A DNA stretch of 64,000 nt from Actinomyces oricola (GTDB lineage: Bacteria > Actinomycetota > Actinomycetes > Actinomycetales > Actinomycetaceae): positions 1 through 64,000 of the forward strand of contig NZ_RYFV01000005.1 of assembly GCF_004104015.1 (NCBI RefSeq), read 5' to 3'. Each line of letters starts with the position of its first letter. Position 1 is the stretch's first letter. The notes under the pieces were generated by a model that was not told the origin of the DNA, did no database searches, and saw nothing but the letters and a program-made list of their open reading frames with translations. The position numbers and the translations under genes are program-made. Below, piece after piece: positions 6,097 through 17,068 of this stretch.

Positions 6097-7704
6097 TCAG
6101 GGCAATGGCTGGGGCCACCAATCAGGAACGTCTTGGGCGCCCAGCGCACCATTGTTGCCCTGCGAGGACAGGACCCATATTAGGGTCGCGGCGACAAGCA
6201 CCACGACGAGCACCAGCAGGGCGATCAGGAGGATGCGCCCCAGACGCGAACTCCGCTTCGCGGGGGTGGGCGGTGCCGACGGGGCTGTGGCCACCTTGAC
6301 CTCGCTCCAGGCGGCAGCGGTGTGCTCCTCAATCTCCGGCAGGGACAGGCCTCCCGGAGCCTGCTGGGCCGTCTCGGGCTGAACCGGCTCGGCCTGGGCG
6401 GGCTGGGGCTGGGCGGGCTCGGGCACAGACCTGGGCTCAGGCGGCGTCATTGGCTCAATGGAGGCCGGCAGGGCCTCCTCGGGGCTGGCGGCCTCCCCAC
6501 CTGAACCGGGGTGCAGAGCCTTCCACTGGGGGGTGTCAATGCCCTCGAAATCCTCGTCGACGGGCTGGATCTCGCTGAGCTCGCCCGTGGAGGCGTTCAC
6601 CGTGCGCACGCCCTGGGCGGCGGCCGGGATCCGCACGATCGGGCGGCGCATGGGGGCCCCGTTCCCCAGATACGGCACCTTGGCAGCAGACGAACCTGAA
6701 CTCGCCGAGGGCGCGGACTTCTTGGCAACCGGCTCCGGGGCGCTAGCCACCCGGGTCGGCGACTCAGGACCCGGGGCGTCGGGCTTCTCGACGGCCGGCC
6801 TCAGCCGCTGGATGCTCGTTTCCTGGGCCGCCGGCTCGGGCTCTGGGGTGGGAGCATCCTTGGCGGCAGACGGGGCCTGGGCCTCCTGGCGATCAGGCTG
6901 AGCCAACCCGGTGACAACCCGCGTGGGGTCGGCCTGTTGCGTCTCCTGGCCGCCCTCGCCCTGGGCCTGGGGAGACTCGGGTGAAGGGGATCCGGGTGAA
7001 GGGGATCCGGGTGAAGACGTCTGGTCCGGCGGTGAGGCAACCTGAGGGGACTGCTCCCGGCGCGTGTGCAGGGATCGGCGCATTGGTGCCGTGGGCGGCT
7101 CGGTGCTGGGTGGGGCGGACTGGAGCGCCAGGGAGGCGCCGCCGTCGGGCAGTTCCGCGGGGGCCATGAGGCCCGTGTCGATCAGGGTCGGGTCGGGCTC
7201 TGAGTCCTCCTCATCCTGGGATCTGGCGGGAGCGGGGGTCCACGTGGGCAGGCTCGGTGAGGGGTCTCTGCGGGGAGACGTCCAGGGCGTCGTGCTGCTC
7301 GAGGCCTGTCCGGTATCTTCTCCCGTCGTCCACCCGGAGCCGGGCGCTGAGGAGGCGGATGGGGAGCTGGAGCGGCGCCCCGTGGCCTCCGGGGCGGAGG
7401 AGGCCGTCTCCCGCCGGGATCGGGAGATGGAGGAGTCGGGGATGACCGGCTGCTCAGCGAGAGGGTCCTGAAGGGCGCGCGCCTGTTCAGCAGTGATCTC
7501 CCCGGACTCGACAGCGGCCCGCAGTGCTGCGGCCTCTTCTCGTAGGCGCCTGAGCTCGCGGCGGGTAAGTAGCGGCTGCTGGCCGGTGAGGATCGCCTCG
7601 CGCTCGGCAGCGCGTTCGGCCTTGCGGATAGCGCGACGGCTGCGGCGATGCGTGCTGCTCTTGGCGTCCTCAGTTGCCTGTGCGTCGGCGGTTTCAGTGC
7701 TCAC
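6097..7704 (-). CDS. Large disordered Pro/Ser-rich protein with one C-terminal membrane segment
   Basis: The product is 535 aa. Residues 1-90 are charged and helical ([35 protein letters not shown]). A long low-complexity Pro/Ser/Glu region follows, then a short conserved-looking patch ([20 protein letters not shown]), a basic stretch AKRSSRLGR and a single TM helix ([20 protein letters not shown]) before a short tail. A cytoplasmic disordered domain tethered by the C-terminus is the simplest topology. A 15-bp direct repeat at 6979-7008 encodes GSPSP units. The start overlaps the nadD stop. No function is recognised; similar proteins sit between nadD and rsfS in relatives (recalled, unverified). 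Confidence 0.75.
   Translation of the reverse strand: MSTETADAQATEDAKSSTHRRSRRAIRKAERAAEREAILTGQQPLLTRRELRRLREEAAALRAAVESGEITAEQARALQDPLAEQPVIPDSSISRSRRETASSAPEATGRRSSSPSASSAPGSGWTTGEDTGQASSSTTPWTSPRRDPSPSLPTWTPAPARSQDEEDSEPDPTLIDTGLMAPAELPDGGASLALQSAPPSTEPPTAPMRRSLHTRREQSPQVASPPDQTSSPGSPSPGSPSPESPQAQGEGGQETQQADPTRVVTGLAQPDRQEAQAPSAAKDAPTPEPEPAAQETSIQRLRPAVEKPDAPGPESPTRVASAPEPVAKKSAPSASSGSSAAKVPYLGNGAPMRRPIVRIPAAAQGVRTVNASTGELSEIQPVDEDFEGIDTPQWKALHPGSGGEAASPEEALPASIEPMTPPEPRSVPEPAQPQPAQAEPVQPETAQQAPGGLSLPEIEEHTAAAWSEVKVATAPSAPPTPAKRSSRLGRILLIALLVLVVVLVAATLIWVLSSQGNNGALGAQDVPDWWPQPLP
6979..7008. repeat. 15-bp tandem direct repeat in the disordered protein gene
   Basis: Two adjacent copies of GGGTGAAGGGGATCC encode Gly-Ser-Pro-Ser-Pro units on the minus strand. 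The period is a multiple of three, so copy-number change keeps the frame. Confidence 0.7.
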
Positions 7705-8377
7705 CGTCGTTCTCCTTCCTCAGAGACTGCTCGCGCGCGACGCGGGCTGTCATAGACGTCGTCGACGCTGAGCGCTCTGCCATACGGTAGAGGCCATACT
7801 TGCGGATGTACTGCACCACGCCGTCAGGTACGAGGTACCACACCGGGGTACCTCTACTCACCCTCAAGCGGCAATCGGTTGAGGAGATCGCCATGGCAGG
7901 AACTTCCACCAGTGAGATCCTGTCCTCTGGAAGCCCGGGATCGGTCAAGGCGTGCCCAGGCCGCGTGACCCCCACCAAGTGGGCCAGGTCGAAGATCTCC
8001 TCATTGTCCTTCCAGGTCAGAATCTGAGCGAGCGCGTCCGCACCGGTGATGAAGTAGAGCTCCGCTCCAGGATACTCGGCCCGGATATCATGGAGTGTAT
8101 CAATAGTATAGGTGGTTCCGCCTCGGTCAATGTCCACTCGCGAGACGGTGAAACGCGGGTTGGAGGCGGTGGCGATCACCGTCATGAGGTAGCGGTGCTC
8201 GGCTGGGGAAACGCGGCGGTTGCGCTTGAAAGGCTGCGTCCAGGTGGGGACGAAAATGACCTCGTCCAGACCGAAGACATCCTGTACCTCGCTGGCCGCC
8301 ACGAGGTGCCCGTGGTGAATCGGGTCGAAGGTGCCGCCCATGATGCCAATGCGCAGCGGCGCGGGGCTCACTCTCAT
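7694..8377 (-). CDS. nadD: Nicotinate-nucleotide adenylyltransferase
   Basis: The 227-aa enzyme makes deamido-NAD from nicotinate mononucleotide and ATP. It has the nucleotidyltransferase motif [15 protein letters not shown] (HxGH), [19 protein letters not shown] and the C-terminal [13 protein letters not shown] (ISST-x-IR equivalent). ATG at 8377 ([11 protein letters not shown]) is chosen because it lies just before the HxGH motif; codons back to 8662 give an alien Arg-rich extension. The stop overlaps the start of the next gene. Confidence 0.95.
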   Translation of the reverse strand: MRVSPAPLRIGIMGGTFDPIHHGHLVAASEVQDVFGLDEVIFVPTWTQPFKRNRRVSPAEHRYLMTVIATASNPRFTVSRVDIDRGGTTYTIDTLHDIRAEYPGAELYFITGADALAQILTWKDNEEIFDLAHLVGVTRPGHALTDPGLPEDRISLVEVPAMAISSTDCRLRVSRGTPVWYLVPDGVVQYIRKYGLYRMAERSASTTSMTARVAREQSLRKENDGEH

Positions 8378-8757
8378 TGGTTGTGCTCCGCGGTGATGCT
8401 GGACGGCACAAGGGCTCCTCTGGATTGCTGCCCGATGACGGGACTCTTGACTGCTCGGGTTCCATCCTGCCACGCCGCCCAGAAGACAGGTGCGGCGCAA
8501 CACCACTGTAATCACATGGCGACCTGCCGCCGGGGCGTACACGCGGGCCACCCGCAGGATCCAAAAAGGGAACGATCCGCCACCTGTCCCCGCCGGCGCG
8601 CTCCACCGTAAAGGATCGCGCAAAGGACTGCGCCGCGCCGAGGCAACTCGGGCGCCCGCCATTACGGCCTTACCGGCCGCCCTGCTCCTGCCCGGGCTGA
8701 ACGGCCCCGCGTATACCCTCGTATACCCTCTCGTATACGAGTAAGAGCCGCCCCTGC
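8378..8757. other. Intergenic region upstream of nadD
   Basis: About 380 bp lie between the nadD start and the proA end. Apart from the CGTATAC repeats at 8710-8741 and the hairpin at the proA end, no gene or RNA is recognised. It probably contains the nadD promoter, but no convincing hexamer pair was found. Confidence 0.5.
8710..8741. repeat. Three CGTATAC repeats, candidate operator cluster
   Basis: CGTATAC occurs at 8710-8716, 8720-8726 and 8732-8738, spaced 10 and 12 bp, about one helical turn. The last copy lies inside the perfect palindrome TCGTATACGA (8731-8740). It sits between proA and nadD, both minus strand. It could be a regulator-binding array; no regulator is identified. Confidence 0.4.
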
Positions 8758-8766
8758 TCAGGGGCG
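8749..8766 (-). terminator. Hairpin at the end of proA
   Basis: Perfect 8-bp arms CGCCCCTG and CAGGGGCG are separated by CT and overlap the proA stop codon. There is no T-run, so termination strength is uncertain. Confidence 0.4.
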
Positions 8767-10083
8767 CACGTGCCCTTCACCCTCAACTATCCAGGTGGTT
8801 GTGGTCAGTTCGGCTAAGCCCATGGGGCCGCGCGCGTGGAGCTTCTGGGTGGAGATGCCCAACTCGGCCCCCAACCCCAGCTGGCCGCCGTCAGTGAAGC
8901 GGGTGGAGGCGTTGACCATGACGGCCGCCGAGTCCATGCCCGCCACGAAACGGTTAATCACACCGGCGTCCTGCGCCAGGACCGCCTCGGTGTGCCCGGA
9001 GGTGTAGGCGCGAATGTGGGCAATGGCCTCCTCCACGTCGTCGACAATGTGCACCGCCAGATCCGCTGAGCCGTACTCGGTGGCCCAGTCCTCCTCACTG
9101 GCCTCCACCAGGAGCTCCTCGCGCCCGGCCAGCACCGCCGGGGCGGTCAGGAGGTCCCGGACGAAGCTATCGGCGTGGAGGACGACGCCGCGCTCCCACA
9201 GGGCGGCGGCCGCAGCAGGCAAATAGTCGGCGGCAATAGCGCGATGAACCAGCAGAGTCTCAGCGGCATTGCACACGCCCACGCGCTGGGTCTTGGCGTT
9301 GACAATAATGTCAACGGCGGGGCGCACCTGCGCCGAGGCGTCAACGTAGACATGGCAGTTGCCCGAGCCGGTCTCGATGACGGGCACCCGCGACTCCTCC
9401 ACCACCGTCCGGATAAGACCGGCGCCGCCGCGCGGAACAAGGACATCAATGAGACCACGGGCGTGCATGAGTGCCCGAGCCCCCTCACGGCCGGCCGCGT
9501 CAACGGTGCTCACCAAGTCGGCGGGGAGGTCGACGGCGTCGAGGGCCTGGCGCAGGATATCGACAATGACGGCGTTGGTGTCCTGGGCGGCGCTGCCCCC
9601 GCGCAAAATGACGGCGTTACCGGACTTAATGGTTAAGGCGGCGACATCGGCGGTGACATTGGGGCGGGCCTCGTAGATCATGCCGACCACGCCCATGGGT
9701 ACACGTACGCGGCGTACGCGCAGACCGTTGGGCAGCCGCTGACCGTCAACGATCTGCCCTACCGGATCAGGCAGGGCGGCGATCTCCTCCAGGGCGATGC
9801 AGATGGCCTCAATGCGCTTGGCGCTCAGAGCGAGGCGGTCAATGAGCCCCGGCCTCATGCCGGCGGCGCGGGCACGTTCAAGGTCCAGGGCGTTAGCCGC
9901 CAGGACGGATGAGGCCTTGACCCGCAGGTGGGCGGCCATAGTGCGTAGGGCGGCGTCCTTGTGCTCACGGGTGGCCTCAGCCAGGCGGCGCTGGGCCTGG
10001 CGCGCAGCGTGGGCGGTGGTCGTGATCAAGGCGGCGGCGTCGGGGGCGTCAGGTGCGGTAGTCTCCGTCATGGCCCCAACCAT
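8758..10083 (-). CDS. proA: Gamma-glutamyl phosphate reductase
   Basis: The 441-aa enzyme reduces gamma-glutamyl phosphate to glutamate semialdehyde with NADPH, the second step of proline synthesis. The catalytic cysteine is visible in [18 protein letters not shown]. Other family stretches are [39 protein letters not shown] and [20 protein letters not shown]. The length is slightly above the usual 415-420 because of the N-terminus; ATG at 10071 (MTETTAP) may be the real start. It follows proB by about 65 bp. Confidence 0.97.
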   Translation of the reverse strand: MVGAMTETTAPDAPDAAALITTTAHAARQAQRRLAEATREHKDAALRTMAAHLRVKASSVLAANALDLERARAAGMRPGLIDRLALSAKRIEAICIALEEIAALPDPVGQIVDGQRLPNGLRVRRVRVPMGVVGMIYEARPNVTADVAALTIKSGNAVILRGGSAAQDTNAVIVDILRQALDAVDLPADLVSTVDAAGREGARALMHARGLIDVLVPRGGAGLIRTVVEESRVPVIETGSGNCHVYVDASAQVRPAVDIIVNAKTQRVGVCNAAETLLVHRAIAADYLPAAAAALWERGVVLHADSFVRDLLTAPAVLAGREELLVEASEEDWATEYGSADLAVHIVDDVEEAIAHIRAYTSGHTEAVLAQDAGVINRFVAGMDSAAVMVNASTRFTDGGQLGLGAELGISTQKLHARGPMGLAELTTTTWIVEGEGHVRP

Positions 10084-10148
10084 ACGGCGACCTCGGAGAC
10101 TCCCGTGTATGCGCCGGATAGTGGCTGTGCCCGCGGCCGGCGGGATCC

Positions 10149-11336
10149 CTACGCTCCAGCGGTGCGGGGCAACTCGGCCAGGTCGTCGCGGTGGACCACG
10201 GGCGCCACGTGGTCGGGCATAGGGGCGCCACTGCGGCGGGCCGCCAGCACTTCCTCGATCTCACTGGCCGCGTAGCGGCAGATGCCGCGGGCCAGCGTCC
10301 GCTCGGGTCCGACCACCTCCACCACGGAGCCGGACTCGAAGTCGCCGTCAACCCCGGTGACGCCGGGCAACAGCAGCGACTTCTTGCCCGCCGTCACCGC
10401 GTGAGCCGCCCCGGCGTCAACCATGACCCGCCCCTCGGGGATCGAGGCGTGAGCCATCCACAGGCGGCGGCTGGAGCGGTGCGGACCGGTCGGCTCGAAC
10501 CAGGTGCCCAGGTCCCTGGGGATTTTGGGGGACCCCAGCAGGGCGGGGGCGTCGTCGGCGTCGGCGATAATAGTGGCCGTCCCCGAGGCGCAGGCGATAG
10601 AGGCGGCCTGGACCTTCGTGGTCATGCCGCCCGTGCCCAGGGCCGTGCCCCGCCCGGAGACGTCCACGCCCTCAAGATCCTGGGCGCCGCGCACGTAGCG
10701 CACGGGCCGGGCGCCCGGGGTCCCGGGGCGAGCAGTCCACATACCATCCACGTCGGTGAACAGCACGAGGGCGTCGGCCGTCACCAGGTGAGCTACCAGC
10801 GCCGCCAGGTGGTCGTTGTCCCCAAGATTGAACTCGGTGGTCGCCACGGCGTCGTTCTCGTTGACCACGGGCACCGCCCCCATGGACAGCAGTGCGTCGA
10901 AGGTGGCGCGCACGGTGCGGTAGTGGCGTCGTACGGCGACGTCCTGGACAGTCAGGAGCACCTGGGCGGTGACCACCCCGTAGGCGCTCATTGCCGTCTG
11001 CCAGCGCGAAACCAGGTGCCCCTGCCCCACGGAGGCGGCGGCCTGAAGCAGCCGCAGCTCACCCGGGCGCTCTTCCAGTCCCAGGGGGGCCAGGCCCGCC
11101 GCCACCGCGCCGGAGGAGACCAGGACGACGTCGTGGCCCCGGCGGCGCAACCCGGCAATGAGACGGGCCAAGATGTCAATGCGGTTGAGGTTAAGACCGC
11201 CATCCTCGCGGGTCAGGGAGGATGAACCGACCTTGAGGACCACCCGCGCCCTCTCCGGCAGCGCCACGGGGCGCCCAGCGCGGTCGGCCCCCTCCCCCGC
11301 CGCGACGCCCTGGTCGCGGGCGCGGACCCCACTCAC
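10149..11336 (-). CDS. proB: Glutamate 5-kinase
   Basis: This 395-aa enzyme phosphorylates glutamate, the first committed and proline-inhibited step of proline synthesis. The N-terminal amino-acid kinase domain shows [34 protein letters not shown] and [14 protein letters not shown]. The C-terminal part from about residue 290 ([20 protein letters not shown]) is a PUA domain, as in full-length ProB. The GTG start overlaps the obgE stop (GTGA). A Met-less N-terminal extension of about 25 residues precedes the kinase core, so a slightly later start is possible. Confidence 0.96.
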   Translation of the reverse strand: MSGVRARDQGVAAGEGADRAGRPVALPERARVVLKVGSSSLTREDGGLNLNRIDILARLIAGLRRRGHDVVLVSSGAVAAGLAPLGLEERPGELRLLQAAASVGQGHLVSRWQTAMSAYGVVTAQVLLTVQDVAVRRHYRTVRATFDALLSMGAVPVVNENDAVATTEFNLGDNDHLAALVAHLVTADALVLFTDVDGMWTARPGTPGARPVRYVRGAQDLEGVDVSGRGTALGTGGMTTKVQAASIACASGTATIIADADDAPALLGSPKIPRDLGTWFEPTGPHRSSRRLWMAHASIPEGRVMVDAGAAHAVTAGKKSLLLPGVTGVDGDFESGSVVEVVGPERTLARGICRYAASEIEEVLAARRSGAPMPDHVAPVVHRDDLAELPRTAGA

Positions 11337-12907
11337 TGATCCCCCTCATCCCAGGCGGTGGCATCAGTCCACAGCCCCTCGGCCGCCTCCTCGCGCAGCT
11401 CGGCGCGGGCCGCCTCCTTGGCGTCCATTAAGCGGTGGTACTGCTCACGGCGTTGAACGTTGGTGCGCCGCAGGCGGGGGTCAATGCGCAGGTCGGTTCC
11501 GCGGGCCCCCAGCAACTCGGGGCCAGTGGACATGGTCGGCTCCCAGGTGAACAAGACCCCGCCGTCGGCCTCCCCAATGAGGACCAGGTCCCCGCCCTGC
11601 GCACCGGCCTTGACCAGTTCATCCTCAACGCCACCGGCAGCCAGGCGGTCGGCCAGGTAGCCGACCGCCTCGTCATTGGAGAAGTCGGTCTGGAGCACCC
11701 AGCGCTCAGGCTTGTCGCCGCGGACCTGGTAGACCCGCCCCTCGCGGGGATGGTCAATGGGACGCACCGTGGCCACTGGAGCCTCGTCCTTGCGGCCCAC
11801 CGCCGCCGGGCGAATGACGGGGCGGGCCTCCTGATCGACCTCGGGGGCCGGGGCGCTCAGGCGGGCCTGATTCACGTAGGAGGCCAGGGCGAAGGACAAA
11901 GGGCGCAAACCGGTGTGAGCGACGGCGGAGACCGCGAACACCGGCACGTTCCGGGCCTGAAGGTCCTCGGTGACGAAGTCGGCGAGCTCAGCGGCCTCGG
12001 GCACGTCCACCTTATTTAGCACCACAACGCGAGGGCGATCCATGAGCGGGACGCGCCCGGTCAGGTGCGGATCGGCCTCCTGAGCCCCCAGGCGCCCGGC
12101 ATAGGCGGCCAGCTCGGCCTCAATGGTGTCGAAGTCGCTTAACGGGTCGCGTCCCGGCTCCAGGGTGGCGCAGTCCAGGACGTGGACGATCACCGCACAG
12201 CGCTCAATGTGGCGCAGGAACTCCAGGCCCAGGCCCTTGCCCCGGCTGGCCCCGGGGATGAGACCGGGCACGTCGGCCACCGTGTAGCGGGTCTCCCCCG
12301 CCTCAACCACCCCGAGGTTGGGCACCAACGTGGTGAAGGGGTAATCGGCGATCTTGGGGCGGGCCGCACTCATGGCGGCAATGAGAGAGGACTTGCCGGC
12401 ACTGGGGTATCCCACCAGGGCCACGTCGGCAATGGTCTTGATCTCCAGGGTCACCTCGCACCGCTGGCCGGGCTCACCCAGGAGGTGGAAACCGGGCGCC
12501 TTGCGCCTGGAGGAGGCCAGGGAGAAGTTGCCGCGCCCACCGGTGCCGCCCCTGGCAACCACAACGCTGCTGCCCTCCCCCACGAGGTCGGCAATGACAT
12601 TGCCGGCCGCGTCCTTGACCACCGTGCCCTCGGGCACTGGCAGGACCAGGTCCTTGCCGTCCACGCCGCGGCGCCAGTTGCCCATGCCGGGGGTGCCGTT
12701 GGGGGCGCTGCGGTGCGGGGAGCGGTGGTAACTCAGCAGCGTGGTGACCCTGGGGTCCACGTTCAACACGACATTGCCGCCGTGGCCGCCGTCGCCGCCG
12801 TCGGGCCCGGCCAAGGGCTTGAATTTCTCGCGATGGATTGAGGTGCAGCCGTGGCCGCCGTCACCACCGGCCACGTGGAGGACCACTCGATCGATGAAGC
12901 TGGGCAT
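11333..12907 (-). CDS. obgE: Obg-family GTPase
   Basis: This 524-aa ribosome-associated GTPase acts in 50S maturation and stress control. The Obg fold is at residues 1-160 ([18 protein letters not shown] and glycine-rich repeats). The GTPase domain has G1 [10 protein letters not shown], switch [13 protein letters not shown]3 DVPGL and G4 LNKVD. The C-terminal OCT domain begins around [13 protein letters not shown]. The tail beyond the OCT domain ([20 protein letters not shown]) is an actinobacterial extension. A hairpin separates it from rpmA; proB overlaps its stop. Confidence 0.97.
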   Translation of the reverse strand: MPSFIDRVVLHVAGGDGGHGCTSIHREKFKPLAGPDGGDGGHGGNVVLNVDPRVTTLLSYHRSPHRSAPNGTPGMGNWRRGVDGKDLVLPVPEGTVVKDAAGNVIADLVGEGSSVVVARGGTGGRGNFSLASSRRKAPGFHLLGEPGQRCEVTLEIKTIADVALVGYPSAGKSSLIAAMSAARPKIADYPFTTLVPNLGVVEAGETRYTVADVPGLIPGASRGKGLGLEFLRHIERCAVIVHVLDCATLEPGRDPLSDFDTIEAELAAYAGRLGAQEADPHLTGRVPLMDRPRVVVLNKVDVPEAAELADFVTEDLQARNVPVFAVSAVAHTGLRPLSFALASYVNQARLSAPAPEVDQEARPVIRPAAVGRKDEAPVATVRPIDHPREGRVYQVRGDKPERWVLQTDFSNDEAVGYLADRLAAGGVEDELVKAGAQGGDLVLIGEADGGVLFTWEPTMSTGPELLGARGTDLRIDPRLRRTNVQRREQYHRLMDAKEAARAELREEAAEGLWTDATAWDEGDQ

Positions 12908-12981
12908 GGGGACTCTCCTGTGCTGGATGTAGGCGGGCGCACCGTGTCGGATAGCCCCCCAGGGCCGGGTCGCCGGTACGG

Positions 12982-13017
12982 CGCGAGGGCGGACGGCCGA
13001 AGCCGTTCGCCCTCGCG
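12982..13017 (-). terminator. Strong hairpin between rpmA and obgE
   Basis: The arms CGCGAGGGCGgACGGC and GCCGTtCGCCCTCGCG pair over 15 of 16 positions around a CGAA loop. It lies 22 bp after the rpmA stop on the minus strand. No T-run follows, as is common for actinobacterial terminators; it could also be an RNA-processing or attenuating stem. Confidence 0.6.
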
Positions 13018-13038
13018 AATGCCGTGGGTGTGGGAGGC

Positions 13039-13296
13039 TCAGGCCTCGGAGAGCACGACGTTGACGACCCTGCGGCCGCGGTGGGTGCCGAACTCGACGT
13101 TGCCGGCGGCGGTGGCGAACAGGGTGTCGTCCTTGCCGAGGCCGACGTTGCGGCCGGGGTGGAAGCGGGTGCCGCGCTGGCGGACAATGATCTCACCGGC
13201 CTTGACGAACTGGCCGCCGTAGCGCTTAACGCCCAGGCGCTGGGCGTTCGAGTCACGGCCGTTGCGGGAAGAACCAAGACCCTTCTTGTGTGCCAT
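13039..13296 (-). CDS. rpmA: 50S ribosomal protein L27
   Basis: The 85-aa protein of the large subunit has an N-terminus reaching the peptidyl-transferase centre. The sequence [20 protein letters not shown], then [20 protein letters not shown], is diagnostic. It starts without the cleaved leader seen in Firmicutes. It lies 53 bp after rplU in the standard rplU-rpmA pair. Confidence 0.98.
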   Translation of the reverse strand: MAHKKGLGSSRNGRDSNAQRLGVKRYGGQFVKAGEIIVRQRGTRFHPGRNVGLGKDDTLFATAAGNVEFGTHRGRRVVNVVLSEA

Positions 13297-13349
13297 GTCG
13301 GGCTTCTCTCTCTTTCAGGCTTTCTGCGTTCAGGATGCCGCAGCGAATG

Positions 13350-13658
13350 TCACTTAATGGCGGTGACCTTGATGGCCGTGAGCTGGGCGCGGTGGCCCTG
13401 GCGCTTGCGGAAGCCCGTCTTGTTCTTGAACTTGAGAATGTTGATCTTGGGGCCCTTCTCATCGCCGACGATCTCGGCGGTGACGGAGGCCTTGGCCAGG
13501 TCGGCAGCGGCGGTGGTCACTGTGTCGCCGTCCACCAGCATGACGGGGGCGAGGGTGACCTCGTCACCGATCTCGCCGGCAAGCTTGTCGACAACCACGA
13601 CGTCGCCGACGGAGACCTTCTCCTGACGGCCGCCGGCCTTGACGATCGCGTAGACCAC
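13350..13658 (-). CDS. rplU: 50S ribosomal protein L21
   Basis: The 102-aa L21 has the family N-terminus [18 protein letters not shown] and the C-terminal [20 protein letters not shown]. The start is GTG at 13658, placed by alignment to the family; frames upstream to 13802 encode nothing L21-like. The length then matches normal L21. A promoter and a leader of about 100 nt precede it. Confidence 0.97.
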   Translation of the reverse strand: MVYAIVKAGGRQEKVSVGDVVVVDKLAGEIGDEVTLAPVMLVDGDTVTTAAADLAKASVTAEIVGDEKGPKINILKFKNKTGFRKRQGHRAQLTAIKVTAIK

Positions 13659-13765
13659 TTGATGCTCATCTCTGTCGAATCTTCGGACCGCGACTCCGGC
13701 GGGGCAGCCGGCCCCGCCCCAGGAGGCGGTCTCCCGGGCAATGGTGCAAGACGCACCGACTGACA

Positions 13766-13795
13766 ACTGTATGCGATGCGACTGGAGCGGTCCAA
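13766..13795 (-). promoter_or_regulatory. Candidate sigma-70-type promoter of rplU-rpmA
   Basis: On the minus strand TTGGAC (-35, 13790-13795) and TACAGT (-10, 13766-13771) are separated by 18 bp. Transcription would begin near 13759, leaving a leader of about 100 nt before the GTG of rplU. That leader could host L21 autoregulation, but no known structure was recognised. Confidence 0.5.
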
Positions 13796-13879
13796 GCCGC
13801 ACAGAAGCCGCAGGGCTGTGGTCTTTGGCACGGCTTAGGGCGCGGCTCGGCCCCGGGTCGTGGGCGGCCAGAGTCGGGG

Positions 13880-16800
13880 TTAGGAAGGGGCCGGGGCGTC
13901 CTTGTGGGCGTTCTCGGCGGCCGCCGCAATCTGGGCCAGGGCGCCGCGCACGGCGGCACGAGCAGCATGGCCCCTGCCGGCGGGCTCGTCATCCTCGCCG
14001 GCCTCCTGGCTCGCGTCCCGGCCGCTGCCCTTGGCGGCCTCCTGGCTCTTGCGGCCGCGCCCCCGGCTCGGGCCGCGCGAGGCGGAAGCGGACAGGTCCG
14101 CGCCCTGGTTCTCCACCGGCGCGTCGTGGAGGATGAAGCCCCGCCCGCCACAGCACTCGCAGGGCGTGGAGAAGGCCTCCACCAGCCCCTGACCCACGCG
14201 TTTGCGGGTCATCTGCACCAGGCCCAGGGAGGTGACCTCCGTGACCTGGTGCCGGGTGCGATCCCGGCCCAGGCACTCCACGAGCCGGCGCAGCACGAGG
14301 TCGCGGTTGGACTCCAGAACCATGTCCACGAAATCAATGACGACCATGCCGCCTATGTCGCGCAGGCGCAGCTGACGCACAATCTCCTCGGCGGCCTCAA
14401 GATTGTTGCGGGTGACCGTCTCCTCCAAGGTGCCGCCGGCCCCGGTGAAACGGCCGGTGTTGACGTCGATGACCGTCATAGCCTCGGTGCGGTCGATAAT
14501 GAGCGTGCCACCACTGGGCAGCCACACTTTGCGGTCAAAGCCCTTGGCAAGCTGCTCGTCCACGCGATGGGCAGCGAAAACATCCTCGGGACCGACCCAA
14601 TGCTCCAGGCGGCCGGCCAGGTCGGGGCTGAGTTCGGTGACGTAGTCGGAGATCGTCTTCCACGCCCCGGCCCCGGAGACCACCAACTTGCGGAAGTCCT
14701 CATTGAAGACGTCGCGCACCACGCGCACGGCCAACTCGGGCTCGCCCTTGAGCAGGACGGGGGCCTTGCCCGAGCCCTTCATAACCTGGGTGGACTTCTT
14801 GTCAATCGCCTCCCACTGCTTGGCCAGGCGCGCGACGTCGGCGGCCAACTGCTCCTCGCTGGCGCCTTCGGCGGCGGTGCGCACAATGACGCCGGCGAAA
14901 TCGGGAACAACCTTCTTAAGAATCTTCTTCAGGCGCGCCCGCTCGGTGTCGGGAAGCTTGCGGGAGATGCCGGTCATGGTGCCGCCGGGCACGAGCACCA
15001 GGTAGCGCCCGGCCAGGGTGATCTGGCTGGTTAGGCGGGCGCCCTTGTGACCAATGGGGTCCTTAGTGACCTGGACCAGGACGGTGTCCCCGCTTTTGAG
15101 GGCGTCCTCAATGCGGCGAGGTTTTCCCTCCATGCCGGCGGCATCCCAGTTGACCTCCCCGGCGTAGAGGACGGCGTTGCGGCCCTTGCCCAGGTCCACG
15201 AAAGCCGCCTCCATAGAGGGCAGGACGTTCTGGACGCGGCCAATATAGACGTTGCCGACCATGGAGGTCTGCGTATGGCGGGCCACATAGTGCTCGACCA
15301 GGAGCCCGTCCTCCAGGACGGCGATCTGGTTAAGGCCGTCCTGCTCGCGCACGATCATCTGGCGGTCCACGCTCTCACGGCGGGCCAGGAACTCGGCCTC
15401 AGTGACAATGGGGCGGCGCCGGCCCGCGGCCCGGCCCTCGCGGCGGCGCTGGCGCTTGGCCTCCAGGCGGGTGGACCCCTTCAGGGCGGTGACTTCGTCG
15501 CGCACGTCGCGCTCAGCCTCGGTGCGGGAGCGCGAGCGGCGGCGTCGGCGGCGTGAGGAGCCGGGCTCCTCCTCCGGCTGCTCCTCGGCCGCCTCCTCTC
15601 CGGCCTCGGTGTCGACCGGGGTCGCCTCGGCGGAGTCGGTGCGGGAGCGCGAGCGGCGGCCGCGGCCTCCGCGGCGGCGCTTACGCCGACCGGTGGCGCC
15701 CTCCTGCGCCTCGGTCTGGGGTTGGGCGGCCTCCTGCTCGCCGTCCTCGACCTTCTCCTGAGCCTTCTCCTGGTCCTGGTCCTCGGCCGGGGGGTGCGCC
15801 GGCGGCTCCTGCTCAACGTGCTCGGGGGTGGAGGGGGCCGCGGTGGCCTTGCGGCGGCGTCTGCGGCTTCGGGCGGGCGTGCCCTCGGCTCCCCCCTGCT
15901 CCTCGGCCGCCTGAGGGCCCGGCTGGGCGTCCAACTCGGGCAGGGGGCTCTGCTCGGCGGCGGGGGCCGTGGCCGGGGCGGTGGCCGCGGCCACAACCCG
16001 GCGACGACGACGGGCGCGGCTCGGATCGGGCGTCTGGAACAGGAGGGAGGCGGCAGGCAGGCGGGGCGCCTCCTGCGCGGGTTCCTCCTCGGCGGCCGGG
16101 TCCTGGGAGTCGCCCTGCGCCTCAGTCCCCTCGGCGGAGTCGTCGGCATCGCCGGCGGCGGGGTCCGAGGCGGCCGGGCCGGCGTTAGTGGGCGCCGGCG
16201 CTTCCTGGTCGCTCGCCCGGGTGCTCTCCGCGCCCTGGCCGGGCGCCCGCTGCCCGGACGGGGCCAAGGCCGGCTGCTCGGCGGCGGGGGCCGTGGCCGG
16301 GGCGGTGGCCGCGGCCACAACCCGGCGGCGACGACGGCGCGACGGGGCCCGCTGCTCCTCCGCCTCTGAGGGCTCCGGCTGGGAGGGCTCCGGCTGGGGG
16401 GCGGCCGGGCCGCTCAGAGCCGAGGCGCGCCTCTGCTCGGACTCCCCCTCGGCCGGGGAGGACTCGGGCAGGTGCGTCAAGACGGGCTGGACCGCCTCTG
16501 GCGCCGCCTGGGGAGTAACCGCCGCCGTCGTCACCCTTCGCCGGCGACGCGTCGACTCCTGTGGCCGGTCGGGGCCGGCCGGGACGGGGAAGTTCCCCTC
16601 CTCGGCGAAGGTTCCCTGGATGGGCTTGTCACCAGCGGGGGCACCGCCACTGGACTCACCGGGCTCCCGGGCGTCTTGGGAGGGGCTCTCCTCGGGCGGG
16701 GCCCCTCCATCCGGGGAGGCGGAGTCCTTCTGGTCTTCAGGCCCGCCGGCGCCCTCATCCAGGGCGCCGTCGTCCCGGGCACCGTCGTCCCCGAGGCTCT

Positions 16801-17068
16801 TCTTCTCGGCGCTGGCGTCCTCGGCGCCCTCAGCGGCCCCCTCGTCCTGGGAGGGCTGCGGGGAGGCGGGGGCCTCGTCGGCCTCCTCGCCGGGCCGCTG
16901 GCCGTCAGGGGCCCCCTGATCGCCGGCGGCGAAGTCGTGCCGATCGTTGTGCTGATCGTGGTCAAGGGTTGTGGTGGCGTCGTCACGGCGTTCAAGGTGC
17001 TGAGGACTCTGGTCCCTGGGCTCCTCGGGGGCGCCTTGGGCCGACTCAGTTGTGTTTTCGCTGGTCAT
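13880..17068 (-). CDS. rne: Ribonuclease E/G
   Basis: This 1062-aa endoribonuclease functions in mRNA decay and rRNA processing. Residues 1 to about 570 are low-complexity Glu/Pro/Ala with Arg-rich clusters ([24 protein letters not shown]), the actinobacterial disordered N-terminus. The S1 domain is near residue 600 ([20 protein letters not shown]). Catalytic aspartates lie in [11 protein letters not shown] (about 868) and MVVIDFVDM (about 907). The zinc-link is CECCGGRG (about 972), followed by a short tail. ATG 17068 (MTSENTTES) is preferred over 17317, whose extension is unlike the family. A 54-bp duplication lies inside the gene. Confidence 0.95.
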   Translation of the reverse strand: MTSENTTESAQGAPEEPRDQSPQHLERRDDATTTLDHDQHNDRHDFAAGDQGAPDGQRPGEEADEAPASPQPSQDEGAAEGAEDASAEKKSLGDDGARDDGALDEGAGGPEDQKDSASPDGGAPPEESPSQDAREPGESSGGAPAGDKPIQGTFAEEGNFPVPAGPDRPQESTRRRRRVTTAAVTPQAAPEAVQPVLTHLPESSPAEGESEQRRASALSGPAAPQPEPSQPEPSEAEEQRAPSRRRRRRVVAAATAPATAPAAEQPALAPSGQRAPGQGAESTRASDQEAPAPTNAGPAASDPAAGDADDSAEGTEAQGDSQDPAAEEEPAQEAPRLPAASLLFQTPDPSRARRRRRVVAAATAPATAPAAEQSPLPELDAQPGPQAAEEQGGAEGTPARSRRRRRKATAAPSTPEHVEQEPPAHPPAEDQDQEKAQEKVEDGEQEAAQPQTEAQEGATGRRKRRRGGRGRRSRSRTDSAEATPVDTEAGEEAAEEQPEEEPGSSRRRRRRSRSRTEAERDVRDEVTALKGSTRLEAKRQRRREGRAAGRRRPIVTEAEFLARRESVDRQMIVREQDGLNQIAVLEDGLLVEHYVARHTQTSMVGNVYIGRVQNVLPSMEAAFVDLGKGRNAVLYAGEVNWDAAGMEGKPRRIEDALKSGDTVLVQVTKDPIGHKGARLTSQITLAGRYLVLVPGGTMTGISRKLPDTERARLKKILKKVVPDFAGVIVRTAAEGASEEQLAADVARLAKQWEAIDKKSTQVMKGSGKAPVLLKGEPELAVRVVRDVFNEDFRKLVVSGAGAWKTISDYVTELSPDLAGRLEHWVGPEDVFAAHRVDEQLAKGFDRKVWLPSGGTLIIDRTEAMTVIDVNTGRFTGAGGTLEETVTRNNLEAAEEIVRQLRLRDIGGMVVIDFVDMVLESNRDLVLRRLVECLGRDRTRHQVTEVTSLGLVQMTRKRVGQGLVEAFSTPCECCGGRGFILHDAPVENQGADLSASASRGPSRGRGRKSQEAAKGSGRDASQEAGEDDEPAGRGHAARAAVRGALAQIAAAAENAHKDAPAPS
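15950..16003. repeat. 54-bp exact internal repeat of rne, copy A
   Basis: It is identical to 16274-16327. On the minus strand it encodes the Arg-cluster plus spacer [18 protein letters not shown]. The 324-bp offset is a multiple of three, so both copies read in the same frame. Confidence 0.85.
16274..16327. repeat. 54-bp exact internal repeat of rne, copy B
   Basis: This is the second copy of the 54-bp sequence at 15950-16003, 324 bp away in the same orientation. Recombination between the copies would delete 108 codons from the disordered N-terminus without a frameshift. Confidence 0.85.
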
